Below are positions 10,273-18,664 of a DNA stretch of 64,000 nucleotides, in pieces. Position 1 is the stretch's first letter; the number at the start of each line of letters is the position of its first letter. The stretch covers positions 2,046,001 through 2,110,000 of the forward strand of contig NZ_FNSY01000001.1 of assembly GCF_900105515.1 (NCBI RefSeq), read 5' to 3'. The translations under genes and the position numbers were made by a program. The stretch comes from Streptomyces sp. 2131.1. GTDB lineage: Bacteria; Actinomycetota; Actinomycetes; Streptomycetales; Streptomycetaceae. Under the pieces are notes generated by a model that made no database searches, was not told where the DNA came from, and worked only from the letters and a program-made list of their open reading frames with translations.

Positions 10273-11067
10273 CTACTGCCACCGGAACGTGCGGTTCGCG
10301 GCCCAGCCCGCCACCGCCGCCCACGCGGCGACCGCGCCGAGGTGGCTCCAGCCCGGCCAGTCGCCCCGGGCCGCCTGGTCCAGTGCCTGGGAGGCGGCAC
10401 CGAACGGGGTGGCCTGGACGACGCGGCGGAGCCCGTCGGGCATGGCCTGCACGGGGACCCAGACGCCCGCGGTGAACATCATCGCGAAGTACACGACCGA
10501 GCCGACGGCGGCGGAGATCTTCGTCGTACGGGAGACGGAGCAGATCAGCGCGCCGAGGGCGAGGACGCAGGCGACCGCGAGCAGCAGCGCCAGCAGATAG
10601 CCGAACGGCTGCTCGGGCAGCCGCACCCCGTAGGCGGTCCGGCCGACGGTGACGACCAGCAGGGCGGAGACGAGCGCGGCCGCGCCGTGCAGCGCGATCT
10701 GCGCGCCGAGCAGGGCGGCGGGCCGGACCGGCGTGGTGGACATGCGGCGCAGGATGCCGCGTTCGCGGTACCCGGTCAGGACGGGCGGCATCGCCTGGAG
10801 CCCGGACATGATCAGGGCGAGCAGTACCGCGACGGGCACGTACAGGTCGATGACGCGCCGGCCGCCGAGCCCGTCGTCGTGCTCCCGGAAGGACGGGACG
10901 AGGCCGAGGACCACCAGGAGCACGGTCGGGAAGACGACGATCCAGAAGAGACTGCCGGGTTCGCGGAGGAAGAGCCGGGTCTCCGCCTTGAGGACGGCGC
11001 GCGTCGCGCCGGGCACGGCGGTGCGGGGCGTGGTCGTGGTGGCGGGGGTCGTGTGCGCTGTGGCCAT
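10273..11067 (-). CDS. ABC-2 type transporter permease
   Basis: The 264-residue product has six hydrophobic segments and the ABC-2 membrane family layout: an N-terminal cytoplasmic helix (LKAETRLFLREPG) before the first segment, then pairs of segments up to the C-terminus at TFRWQ. It is the membrane half of the ATPase encoded just upstream: the ATPase stop and this ATG are separated by one base (TGAGATG), indicating coupled translation. DrrB-like exporters of this type move drugs, lipids or peptides out of the cell. The start at 11067 is preferred because the frame upstream of it lies over the ATPase gene. Confidence 0.9.
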   Translation of the reverse strand: MATAHTTPATTTTPRTAVPGATRAVLKAETRLFLREPGSLFWIVVFPTVLLVVLGLVPSFREHDDGLGGRRVIDLYVPVAVLLALIMSGLQAMPPVLTGYRERGILRRMSTTPVRPAALLGAQIALHGAAALVSALLVVTVGRTAYGVRLPEQPFGYLLALLLAVACVLALGALICSVSRTTKISAAVGSVVYFAMMFTAGVWVPVQAMPDGLRRVVQATPFGAASQALDQAARGDWPGWSHLGAVAAWAAVAGWAANRTFRWQ

Positions 11068-11068
11068 C

Positions 11069-11998
11069 TCAGGCTGCCCTTTCGGTGGTTCCGCGCCCGT
11101 CGGCGGGGCCGGTGAGGTCGAGGAAGGCGTCGTCGAGGGTGGCCTCGGCGACGCGGAGCCGGTGGGCGGTGACACCGCGTCGGGCGAGCAGCGAGATGAC
11201 GGCGTTGACGGTCTCGTCGGTGCCGTTGATGACGACCCGGCCGCCCTCGGTCTCGTACGACACCGCGCCGGGCAGGCCCGCGAGTTCGGCGTCGGGCAGC
11301 GGCTCGGAGGGCGTGAAGGAGATGACCGTGGAGCCGTCGGCGCCGGCGACGAGGCCGGCCGGGGTGTCGAGCGCGACGACGCGCCCCCGGTCGATGACGG
11401 CGATGCGGTCGCAGAGGCGCTGGGCCTCCTCCATGAAGTGGGTGACGAGCACGACGGTGACACCGCCGTCCCGCACGTCCTCGATCAGCTGCCAGGTGTC
11501 GCGCCGGGCGCGGGGGTCCAGGCCGGTGGTCAGCTCGTCGAGGATGACGACGCGGGGCCGGCCGACGAGGGCGAGCGCGATGGACAGGCGCTGCTTCTGG
11601 CCGCCGGAGAGCCGGTGGAAGCGGGTGTCCAGCTTGGTGTGCAGGCCGAGCCGTTCGGCGAGCGGGCGCCAGTCGGCGGGCTCGGGGTAGAACGCGCTGT
11701 ACAGGTCGAGCGCCTCCCGTACGGTGATCTTGGGCTGGAGTTCGCTCTCCTGGAGCTGGGTGCCGAGCAGTCGGGTCACCCGCTCGCGGCCGGCGACCGG
11801 GTCCAGGCCGGCGACCCGGACGGTGCCGGCGTCGGGGATCCGCAGTCCCGCGACGCACTCGACGGTGGTGGTCTTGCCCGCGCCGTTGGGGCCGAGAATC
11901 CCGAAGATCTCCCCCTCTTCGACGGCGAAGGAGACCCCGTCGACCACGGGGCGGCCGGCGTAGGCCTTGCGCACCCCGTTCGCTTCGATGATTGCCAT
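11069..11998 (-). CDS. ABC transporter ATP-binding protein (DrrA-like)
   Basis: The 309-residue ATPase has Walker A GPNGAGKTT, the Q-loop region in QLQESELQPK, the signature LSGGQKQRLSIA, Walker B RVVILDELTTGLDP and the switch His in LVTHFMEEA. The C-terminal 80 residues are the accessory domain common in DrrA/NatA-like exporters. The ATG at 11998 starts directly with the domain (MAIIEANGVRKAY); a longer frame to 12190 runs through the divergent promoter region and has no homologous sequence. It heads the ATPase-permease-kinase-regulator operon. Confidence 0.92.
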   Translation of the reverse strand: MAIIEANGVRKAYAGRPVVDGVSFAVEEGEIFGILGPNGAGKTTTVECVAGLRIPDAGTVRVAGLDPVAGRERVTRLLGTQLQESELQPKITVREALDLYSAFYPEPADWRPLAERLGLHTKLDTRFHRLSGGQKQRLSIALALVGRPRVVILDELTTGLDPRARRDTWQLIEDVRDGGVTVVLVTHFMEEAQRLCDRIAVIDRGRVVALDTPAGLVAGADGSTVISFTPSEPLPDAELAGLPGAVSYETEGGRVVINGTDETVNAVISLLARRGVTAHRLRVAEATLDDAFLDLTGPADGRGTTERAA

Positions 11999-12054
11999 GG
12001 CACGAGCATCCGCGCGCCGGGCCGGCGGCGGTATCGGCCATCGCGCTCGGAACG

Positions 12055-12076
12055 GCATCGGCCGATCGGTTGATGC
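12055..12076. promoter_or_regulatory. Inverted repeat between divergent ABC transporter operons
   Basis: GCATC (12055-12059) and GATGC (12072-12076) flank a region that includes the perfect palindrome ATCGGCCGAT (12057-12066). The site is 57-78 bp upstream of the minus-strand ABC ATPase and about 100 bp upstream of the plus-strand exporter, so a regulator bound here could act on both. Confidence 0.35.
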
Positions 12077-12162
12077 GGGCCTACGACCCGTGCCGCCGCC
12101 CGCCTTCGCCGGAGCGTGCGGGCCGGCGGATAAAACCGTGGGACCGATATCCGGACGCATCG

Positions 12163-12168
12163 TAGGCT
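12163..12168 (+). promoter_or_regulatory. -10 hexamer placed for a leaderless exporter mRNA
   Basis: TAGGCT lies 7 nt before the ATG at 12176, and no ribosome-binding site is visible. Transcription would start on or next to the start codon. No convincing -35 was identified. Confidence 0.4.
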
Positions 12169-12175
12169 CACCCTG

Positions 12176-14050
12176 ATGCGCCAGGAACATGTAGAGCCCA
12201 AGGACCGGTCCGCCGTACGCTCCCTGCTACGGCTGTGGCCGTATGTGAAGCCGGTACGCAACCGGCTCTTCGGCGCGGCACTGGTGGCGATCGTCGCCTC
12301 CTGCCTGGGCCTCGTGATCCCGCTGGTCCTGAAGTGGATCGTCGACGGACCGGTCGCGCACCGGGAGCCGGGCGGGGTCTGGCTCGGCGCGCTGTACCTG
12401 CTGCTCCTCGGCCTCCTGGAGGCGGTGCTGTTCGGGGTGCGGCGGTGGATGGTGGCGCGCCCGCTGGCCGGGGTCGAGGCGTCGATGCGCGCCGACCTCT
12501 ACGGGCATCTGCAGCGGCTGCCGGTGGCCTTCCACGACCGGTGGTCGTCGGGGCAGTTGCTGTCGCGCGGGACGACGGACCTGATGCTGGTGCGCATGTT
12601 CCTGGTCTTTCCGCTGACCTTCCTGCTGGTCAACGCCACCACGATCCTCGTCGGGTTCGTGGTGCTGCTGGTCCAGGAGTGGACGCTGGGCCTGGTGCTG
12701 CTCGCCCCGGTCGTGCCGCTCATGATCATCTGCTCGGCCTTCGAGGCGAAGTACGCGAAGGTCGCGCGCCTGGCGCAGGACCAGGTCGGCGACCTGACCA
12801 CGGTGGTCGAGGAGAGCGTCCTCGGCATCCGCATCATCAAGGGCTTCGGCCGCCACCGCAGCCAGGCCGACGCCTTCCGGGTCCTGGCCGCGCGGCTGCG
12901 CGACACGGAGCTGGGCAAGGCCCGGCTGCTCGCCCGGATCTGGGCGCTCATCACCACGCTGCCCGAACTCGCCATCGGGGCGGCGCTGGTGTGCGGCACC
13001 GTCGAGGTCGCGAACGGGGACCTGTCCGCGGGCACCCTGGTCGCGTTCCTCTCGACGGCGCTCGCGCTGCGCTGGCCCGTCGAGTCGATCGGCTTCCTGC
13101 TGGCGATGAGCCAGGAGGCGGCGACGGCGACCGAGCGGTTCTTCGAGGTGATGGACGTCGCCGAGGAGGAGGACACCGGGCAGCCGGCCGCGGACGCCGC
13201 CCCCGAGGCGGGCGGCATGGTCTTCGAGGGCGTCGAGTTCCGCTACCCCGACGCGGAAGAGGGCTCGGCGCCCGTGCTGGCCGGCATCGACCTGCGCATC
13301 CGGCCCGGGGAGACGATGGCCCTGGTCGGCGCGACCGGCTCCGGCAAGACCACGCTGACCTCGCTGGTGCCCCGGCTGTACGAGGCGACCGCCGGGCGGA
13401 TCACCCTGGACGGCGAGGACATCACCACGATGCCCCGCGCCCGGCTGCGGGAGCTGGTGTCGGTGGCGTTCGAGGAGCCGACGCTCTTCTCTGCGAGCGT
13501 CGGCGACAACGTGCGGATGGGCGCCGACGCGGCGGACGAGGAGGAGCTGCTGCGGGCGCTCTCGGTGGCCCAGGCCGACTTCGTCCACGACCTGCCGGAC
13601 GGCGTCGGCACCGAGGTCGGCGAGCAGGGCCTGAGCCTGTCCGGCGGCCAGCGCCAGCGCCTCGCCCTGGCCCGGGCCGTGGTGGGCCGGCCACGCTTCC
13701 TGGTCCTCGACGACCCGCTCTCGGCGCTCGACGTGCACACGGAGGCCCTGGTGGAGGCGGCGCTGCGCCAGGTCCTTGCCCAGACCACGGCGGTGGTGGT
13801 CGCGCACCGGCCGTCCACCGTGATGCTCGCGGACAGGGTGGCGCTGCTGTCCGAGGGCCGGATCACGGCGGTCGGCACCCACCAGGAACTCCTGCGCTCC
13901 AGCGCGGAGTACGCCTGGCTGATGTCGGGCGCGGGCCGGCCGGACGCCGAGAACGCGGTGGCCGCCCCGCGCGACACCGCACCCGCTCCGCGAACCGACG
14001 ACGATTCCCTGGGCGCGAAGGCCCCTGCCGAGGAGGGCAGTCCCCGATGA
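12176..14050 (+). CDS. ABC exporter half-transporter, degenerate-site subunit
   Basis: The 624-residue protein has an N-terminal six-helix exporter domain (about 20-310) and a C-terminal nucleotide-binding domain. Walker A is GATGSGKT (385-392), the signature is a canonical LSGGQ (488-492), and Walker B is FLVLDDPLSALD. The residue after the Walker B Asp512, normally the catalytic Glu, is Asp513. The H-loop VVAHRPST is intact. The next gene overlaps by four bases (ATGA) and has the complementary defect, so the two very likely form a heterodimeric exporter of the BmrCD/TM287-288 type with one catalytic and one degenerate ATP site. The substrate is unknown; multidrug or lipid export is plausible. 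Confidence 0.93.
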   Translation: MRQEHVEPKDRSAVRSLLRLWPYVKPVRNRLFGAALVAIVASCLGLVIPLVLKWIVDGPVAHREPGGVWLGALYLLLLGLLEAVLFGVRRWMVARPLAGVEASMRADLYGHLQRLPVAFHDRWSSGQLLSRGTTDLMLVRMFLVFPLTFLLVNATTILVGFVVLLVQEWTLGLVLLAPVVPLMIICSAFEAKYAKVARLAQDQVGDLTTVVEESVLGIRIIKGFGRHRSQADAFRVLAARLRDTELGKARLLARIWALITTLPELAIGAALVCGTVEVANGDLSAGTLVAFLSTALALRWPVESIGFLLAMSQEAATATERFFEVMDVAEEEDTGQPAADAAPEAGGMVFEGVEFRYPDAEEGSAPVLAGIDLRIRPGETMALVGATGSGKTTLTSLVPRLYEATAGRITLDGEDITTMPRARLRELVSVAFEEPTLFSASVGDNVRMGADAADEEELLRALSVAQADFVHDLPDGVGTEVGEQGLSLSGGQRQRLALARAVVGRPRFLVLDDPLSALDVHTEALVEAALRQVLAQTTAVVVAHRPSTVMLADRVALLSEGRITAVGTHQELLRSSAEYAWLMSGAGRPDAENAVAAPRDTAPAPRTDDDSLGAKAPAEEGSPR

Positions 14051-15915
14051 CCAGCACCACGACCGGACGGCCGGCGGAACCGGGCGGCGACGAGGACGAG
14101 CGGGACGCCCCCGCCGCGAAGGCCGGCGACCCCTTCGACCGCGACGACCTGCCCACCCCGAGCGGCGCGACCGGGCGGCTGCTCGCGTCGCTGCTGCGGC
14201 CGATGCGGGGGCGGGTGGCCGTGGCCGCCCTGATCATCCTGTTGCAGCAGGCCGCGGTGCAGGCCGGGCCGCTGCTGGTCGCGTACGCCATCGACAGCGG
14301 GGTGCCCGCCTTCCGCGACCACGACTACGGGCCGCTGATCGCCGTGGCGCTGGGCTACGCGCTCTGCTCGGCCGGCGCGGGCGCCCTTCAGTACGCCTTC
14401 GTCCGGATGTCCGCGCGGGTCAGCCAGGACGTCCTGATCGACCTGCGCGGCCGGATCTTCCGCCACGCGCAGGCGCTGAGCGTGGACTTCCACGAGCGGT
14501 ACACCTCGGGGCGGCTGATCTCTCGGTCCACCACGGACCTGGAGTCGCTGCGGGAGCTGCTGGAGGAGGGCCTCCAGGAGCTGATCTACGTCATCCTGTC
14601 GTTCGCCTCCATCGCCGTGATCCTGCTCTGGCTCGACCTGGCGACGGGCGCGGCCGCGGTGGCGTCCTTCCTGCCGCTGTATCTGCTGGTACGGCTCTAC
14701 CGGAAGCGCTCCGCGGTGATCTTCGCCGCCCGTTCGACGGCGATCGCCTCGGTCATCGTGAAGTTCGCGGAGACCATGAACGGCATCCGGCCGGTCCAGG
14801 CGTTCCGCCGCGAGCCGGTCAACGACGCCGCGTTCCGGGAGCTGAACGCACGCCACCGCGGCACCAACGGCGACGCGATGCTGGAGAACGCGCGTTACGT
14901 CGTCGGCTCACGGCTGGTCGCCAACACGGCGGTGGCCGGAATCGTGCTGTGGGGCGCGTACCGGGTGGCCTCGGGCGACCTCGCGCTCGGGGTGCTGGCC
15001 GCGGTGGTGCTCTATCTGCGGCGGCTGTACGACCCGATCGACCGGCTCAGCATGTTCCTCAACTCCTTCGCGTCCGCCGCCGCATCGGTGGGGAAGATCG
15101 CCGGCCTGCTGGCGCAGACGCCCACCGTGCCGGAGGCCCTGGAGCCCCGGGAGCTGCCGGCCAGGGCGGGCGGTGAGCCGGGCCGCGAGGTGGTCTTCGA
15201 AGGGGTGTCCTTCGCGTACCGGACGGGCGGTGAGGTGCTGCCCCGGTTCGACCTGACCCTTCCTGCGGGGCAGACGGTGGCGGTGGTCGGCTCCACGGGC
15301 GCCGGCAAGTCGACACTGGCCAAGCTGCTGGCCCGGTTCTACGACCCGACCGAGGGCCGGGTGCTGCTGGACGGCGTCGACCTGCGGAACCTCGCCACGC
15401 CGGAACTGCGGCGTGGGGTGGTGATGGTGACCCAGGAGGCGTTCCTGTTCTCCGGGACGGTCGCGGAGAACATCGCGATCGGCCGCCCGGAGGCGAGCCG
15501 CGAGGAGATCGAGCAGGCGGCGAAGGCGATCGGCGCGCACGACTTCATCGCCGGTCTGCCCGACGGCTACGACACCGATGTGCGCAAGCGGGGTGGCCGG
15601 ATCTCGGCCGGTCAGCGCCAGTTGGTGGCGTTCGCCCGGGCGCTGCTGGCCGACCCGGCGGTGCTGATCCTCGACGAGGCGACCAGTTCGCTGGACATCC
15701 CGGGTGAGCGTGCGGTCCAGCAGGCGATGGACACCGTGCTGCACGGCCGCACCGCGGTGGTGATCGCACACCGCCTGTCGACCGTGGAGGTGGCGGACCG
15801 GGTGCTCGTGATGGAGCGGGGGCGGATCGTGGAGGACGGCGCCCCGGCCGAACTCATCGGCGGCACGGGCCGGTTCGCCGGACTGCACCGCGCCTGGCGC
15901 GAGAGCCTCGCCTGA
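14047..15915 (+). CDS. ABC exporter half-transporter, catalytic-Glu subunit
   Basis: The 622-residue protein has the same domain order as its partner: a charged N-terminal tail, a six-helix domain (about 50-340) and a nucleotide-binding domain. Walker A is GSTGAGKST, Walker B is VLILDEATSSLD with the catalytic Glu544, and the H-loop is VIAHRLST. The signature reads ISAGQ (519-523) instead of LSGGQ. The start is the ATG at 14047, which overlaps the upstream stop. The frame is open back to 12235, but the upstream part is a shadow of the first exporter gene and encodes no recognisable protein. Confidence 0.93.
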   Translation: MTSTTTGRPAEPGGDEDERDAPAAKAGDPFDRDDLPTPSGATGRLLASLLRPMRGRVAVAALIILLQQAAVQAGPLLVAYAIDSGVPAFRDHDYGPLIAVALGYALCSAGAGALQYAFVRMSARVSQDVLIDLRGRIFRHAQALSVDFHERYTSGRLISRSTTDLESLRELLEEGLQELIYVILSFASIAVILLWLDLATGAAAVASFLPLYLLVRLYRKRSAVIFAARSTAIASVIVKFAETMNGIRPVQAFRREPVNDAAFRELNARHRGTNGDAMLENARYVVGSRLVANTAVAGIVLWGAYRVASGDLALGVLAAVVLYLRRLYDPIDRLSMFLNSFASAAASVGKIAGLLAQTPTVPEALEPRELPARAGGEPGREVVFEGVSFAYRTGGEVLPRFDLTLPAGQTVAVVGSTGAGKSTLAKLLARFYDPTEGRVLLDGVDLRNLATPELRRGVVMVTQEAFLFSGTVAENIAIGRPEASREEIEQAAKAIGAHDFIAGLPDGYDTDVRKRGGRISAGQRQLVAFARALLADPAVLILDEATSSLDIPGERAVQQAMDTVLHGRTAVVIAHRLSTVEVADRVLVMERGRIVEDGAPAELIGGTGRFAGLHRAWRESLA

Positions 15916-15932
15916 CACCTCTCCCGGCCCTC

Positions 15933-15989
15933 GGCGCGATCCCGGCGGTCCGTCCCCTTTGTCCGGGGGCGGACCGCCGGGATCGCGCC
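15933..15989 (+). terminator. Very long terminator hairpin after the ABC exporter pair
   Basis: A 20-bp perfect stem, GGCGCGATCCCGGCGGTCCG (15933-15952) against 15970-15989, encloses a loop that can itself pair CCCC with GGGG. It begins 17 nt past the stop codon. There is no U tract, as is common in Streptomyces. Confidence 0.85.
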
Positions 15990-16154
15990 ACACTCATCTG
16001 CTGTCTCGACAGGTGGGAACTTTCCGCTTGTTCACATTCGCGTCGCACCCCGCCCATCCGCGCGCAACCCCGACGCGCCCTGCGCTTTCTAGTCGCCCGG
16101 GCTCTCCGGGCGCCCCTCGGCACGCCCGCGTGAAGATCCGCGAAACGTCCGCTT

Positions 16155-16192
16155 AACGAACACGCATCTTCCGGCAACGAACGAATTCCGGC
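16155..16192. promoter_or_regulatory. Repeated two-part motif upstream of the metalloprotease gene
   Basis: AACGAAC followed by TTCCGGC occurs twice: at 16155-16161 with 16169-16175, and at 16176-16182 with 16186-16192. A further 8-bp direct repeat TCCTGACA lies at 16209-16216 and 16229-16236, two helical turns apart. These lie 85-165 bp upstream of the protease start in an otherwise gene-free 400-bp region and may be activator sites. Confidence 0.4.
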
Positions 16193-16319
16193 CAAGTTGT
16201 TGACGCGGTCCTGACATAGATGGCCGACTCCTGACACTCTTCACCCCGTTCTGCGCACTGCTTGCTCTGCCCGGACGGCTCACCCAGCCGCCGGTACCCC
16301 CCTCGCAGAAGGAGTCCGC

Positions 16320-18362
16320 GTGAGATCCACGCACAGCCGTCGTGCCACCGCGACCGGCGCTCTCATAGCCGCAGCTGCCCTCCTCGCCGTAGGAGTCCAG
16401 ACCGGGTCGGCCTCGGCCGCACCGGACGCCGGCAACGCAACGACCGCCTCCGCCTCCAAGGCGAACCCCGGCGCCCTCGCCAAGCAGCTCTCGCCCTCGC
16501 AGCGGGCCGAGCTGATCCGCGAGGCCACCGCGAGCACGGCGGCCACCGCGAAGGAGCTCGGCCTCGGGTCCCAGGAGAAGCTCGTCGTCAAGGACGTCGT
16601 CCAGGACAACGACGGCACCACGCACACCCGTTACGAGCGCACCTTCGACGGCCTCCCGGTCCTCGGCGGCGACCTGGTCGTCCAGGAGTCGAAGGCCGGC
16701 GCGACCGAGAGCGTCGTCAAGGCGTCCCGCGCCACCACGTCCCAGCTGAAGGCCGTGGACACCGTCGCGGACATCACCCCGGCGGCGGCCTCCAAGCAGG
16801 CGCTCGGCGCGGCGAAGGCGGCCGGCTCGGACAAGGCCGAGGCGGACAAGGCGCCCCGCAAGGTCGTCTGGATGGCCTCGGGCACCCCGCAGCTCGCCTA
16901 CGAGACCGTGGTCGGCGGCCTCCAGGAGGACGGCACCCCGAACGCGCTGCACGTCATCACCGACGCCTCCACCGGAGCCAAGCTCTACGAGTGGCAGGCC
17001 ATCGAGAACGGCGTCGGCAACACCGAGTACAGCGGCCAGGTCACCCTGGGAACCTCCGGGTCCTCCGGCTCGTACAACCTCACCGACACCGCGCGCGGCA
17101 GCCACAAGACGTACAACCTGAACCACGGCACGTCCGGCAAGGGCACCCTCTTCTCCGGCGCCGACGACGTCTGGGGAGACGGCAACGGCACCAGCCCGGA
17201 GACCGCGGCTGCGGACGCCCACTACGGCGCGGCCGAGACCTGGGACTACTACAAGAACGTCCACGGCCGCAACGGCATCAAGGGCGACGGCGTCGGCGCG
17301 TACTCCCGCGTCCACTACGGCAACAACTACGTCAACGCCTTCTGGGACGACAGCTGCTTCTGCATGACGTACGGCGACGGCAGCGGCAACGCCCACCCGC
17401 TGACCGCGCTGGACGTGGCCGCCCACGAGATGAGCCACGGCGTCACCTCGAACACCGCCGGCCTGGTCTACAGCGGTGAGTCCGGCGGCCTCAACGAGGC
17501 GACCAGCGACATCTTCGCCACCGCCGTCGAGTTCTACGCGAACAACGCCACCGACAAGGGTGACTACCTGATCGGTGAGAAGATCGACATCAACGGCGAC
17601 GGCACTCCGCTGCGCTACCAGGACAAGCCGAGCAAGGACGGGGCTTCCAAGGACGCCTGGTACTCGGGCATCGGCAACATCGACGTGCACTACTCGTCGG
17701 GTCCGGCCAACCACTTCTTCTACCTGCTCTCCGAGGGCAGCGGCGCCAAGACGATCAACGGCGTCAGCTACAACTCCCCCACCTCCGACGGCCTGCCGGT
17801 GACCGGCATCGGCCGCGCGAAGGCCGAGCAGATCTGGTTCAAGGCGCTCTCCACCAAGTTCACCTCCACCACCAACTACGCGGGCGCCCGGACCGGCACG
17901 CTCGCGGCGGCCGGTGAGCTGTACGGCACGACCAGCGCCGAGTACAAGGCCGTCCAGGACGCCTGGGCCGGGATCAACGTCGGTGCGCGCTCCGGCGGCG
18001 GCACCGACCCCGGCGGCACGGTCTACGAGAACAACACCGCCGTGTCCATCCCGGACCGCGGCTCGGCCGTGACCAGCTCGATCACCGTCACCGGCCGCTC
18101 CGGCAACGCCCCGAGCACCCTCAAGGTGGGCGTGGACATCACCCACACCTACCGCGGTGACCTGGTCATCGACCTCGTCGCGCCGGACGGCAGCACGTAC
18201 CGCCTGAAGAACTCGTCCTCCAGCGACTCGGCGGACAACGTCCAGACGACCTACACCGTCAACGCCTCGTCCGAGACGGCCAACGGCACCTGGAAGCTGA
18301 AGGTCCAGGACGTCTACAGCGGGGACACCGGGAAGATCAACAGCTTCAAGCTGACCTTCTGA
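16320..18362 (+). CDS. Secreted M4 (thermolysin-like) metalloprotease with P-domain
   Basis: The 680-residue preproprotein has a signal peptide (about 1-34), an FTP/PepSY propeptide (about 50-210), an M4 catalytic domain (about 220-560) and a C-terminal P/Homo B domain (about 568-680). The zinc motif is HEMSH (His369, Glu370, His373); the third ligand is Glu393 in GLNEATSD, and His457 in DVHYSSGP matches the transition-state His. The P-domain is seen in many secreted actinobacterial proteases. The start is a GTG at 16320 with AGAAGGAG five bases upstream. The gene is monocistronic between two strong hairpins. Extracellular protein degradation is the expected role. Confidence 0.95.
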   Translation: MRSTHSRRATATGALIAAAALLAVGVQTGSASAAPDAGNATTASASKANPGALAKQLSPSQRAELIREATASTAATAKELGLGSQEKLVVKDVVQDNDGTTHTRYERTFDGLPVLGGDLVVQESKAGATESVVKASRATTSQLKAVDTVADITPAAASKQALGAAKAAGSDKAEADKAPRKVVWMASGTPQLAYETVVGGLQEDGTPNALHVITDASTGAKLYEWQAIENGVGNTEYSGQVTLGTSGSSGSYNLTDTARGSHKTYNLNHGTSGKGTLFSGADDVWGDGNGTSPETAAADAHYGAAETWDYYKNVHGRNGIKGDGVGAYSRVHYGNNYVNAFWDDSCFCMTYGDGSGNAHPLTALDVAAHEMSHGVTSNTAGLVYSGESGGLNEATSDIFATAVEFYANNATDKGDYLIGEKIDINGDGTPLRYQDKPSKDGASKDAWYSGIGNIDVHYSSGPANHFFYLLSEGSGAKTINGVSYNSPTSDGLPVTGIGRAKAEQIWFKALSTKFTSTTNYAGARTGTLAAAGELYGTTSAEYKAVQDAWAGINVGARSGGGTDPGGTVYENNTAVSIPDRGSAVTSSITVTGRSGNAPSTLKVGVDITHTYRGDLVIDLVAPDGSTYRLKNSSSSDSADNVQTTYTVNASSETANGTWKLKVQDVYSGDTGKINSFKLTF

Positions 18363-18418
18363 ACCCCCTGAGCGCCACCCCCCACCGCGCGGGTCGCCGC
18401 ATGACCCGCTGACACGAA

Positions 18419-18455
18419 GCAGCCGCCCGGGAGAGACCCTCTCCCGGGCGGCTGC
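18419..18455 (+). terminator. Terminator of the metalloprotease gene
   Basis: A 17-bp perfect stem, GCAGCCGCCCGGGAGAG (18419-18435) with 18439-18455, closes a 3-nt loop about 57 nt after the protease stop. Confidence 0.85.
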
Positions 18456-18609
18456 CGTTGTGCGCTCAGTTCGGGTTGTTCGCGCGGGTCAGGGTCTCCC
18501 GGGCGACGGACAGGTTGTTGGACCCCGCGGGCCGCTGCCGCTCGGTGGGTTGCCCACCCGGTACTTGGCGTGCAGGGCGGCGGCGAGGCTTCTGTGTTCA
18601 GAGGACGAA

Positions 18610-18650
18610 GGGCCCGGCACCCGGGACGACCGCTCCCGAGTGCCGGGCCC
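18610..18650 (-). terminator. Terminator hairpin for the convergent glgP gene
   Basis: GGGCCCGGCAC (18610-18620) pairs with GTGCCGGGCCC (18640-18650), and CGGGA at 18622-18626 can pair with TCCCG at 18634-18638 inside it. It lies 15 nt past the glgP stop on the minus strand. The 150 bp between this hairpin and the protease terminator hold no gene I can support. Confidence 0.75.
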
Positions 18651-18664
18651 CAGGGGCCGCGCGC

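Noticed and set aside
12235..14046. Upstream extension of the second ABC half-transporter to 1226 codons
   Set aside because: The extra 604 codons are Arg/Pro/Gly-rich shadow of the first transporter gene; the ATG at 14047 with an ATGA overlap explains the real start.
18466..18604. Minus-strand reading frame ending SNNLSVARETLTRANNPN, possibly the remnant of a gene
   Set aside because: It looks protein-like near its end but has a stop codon a few tens of codons upstream and no start. It could be a decayed gene; the evidence is too thin to annotate.
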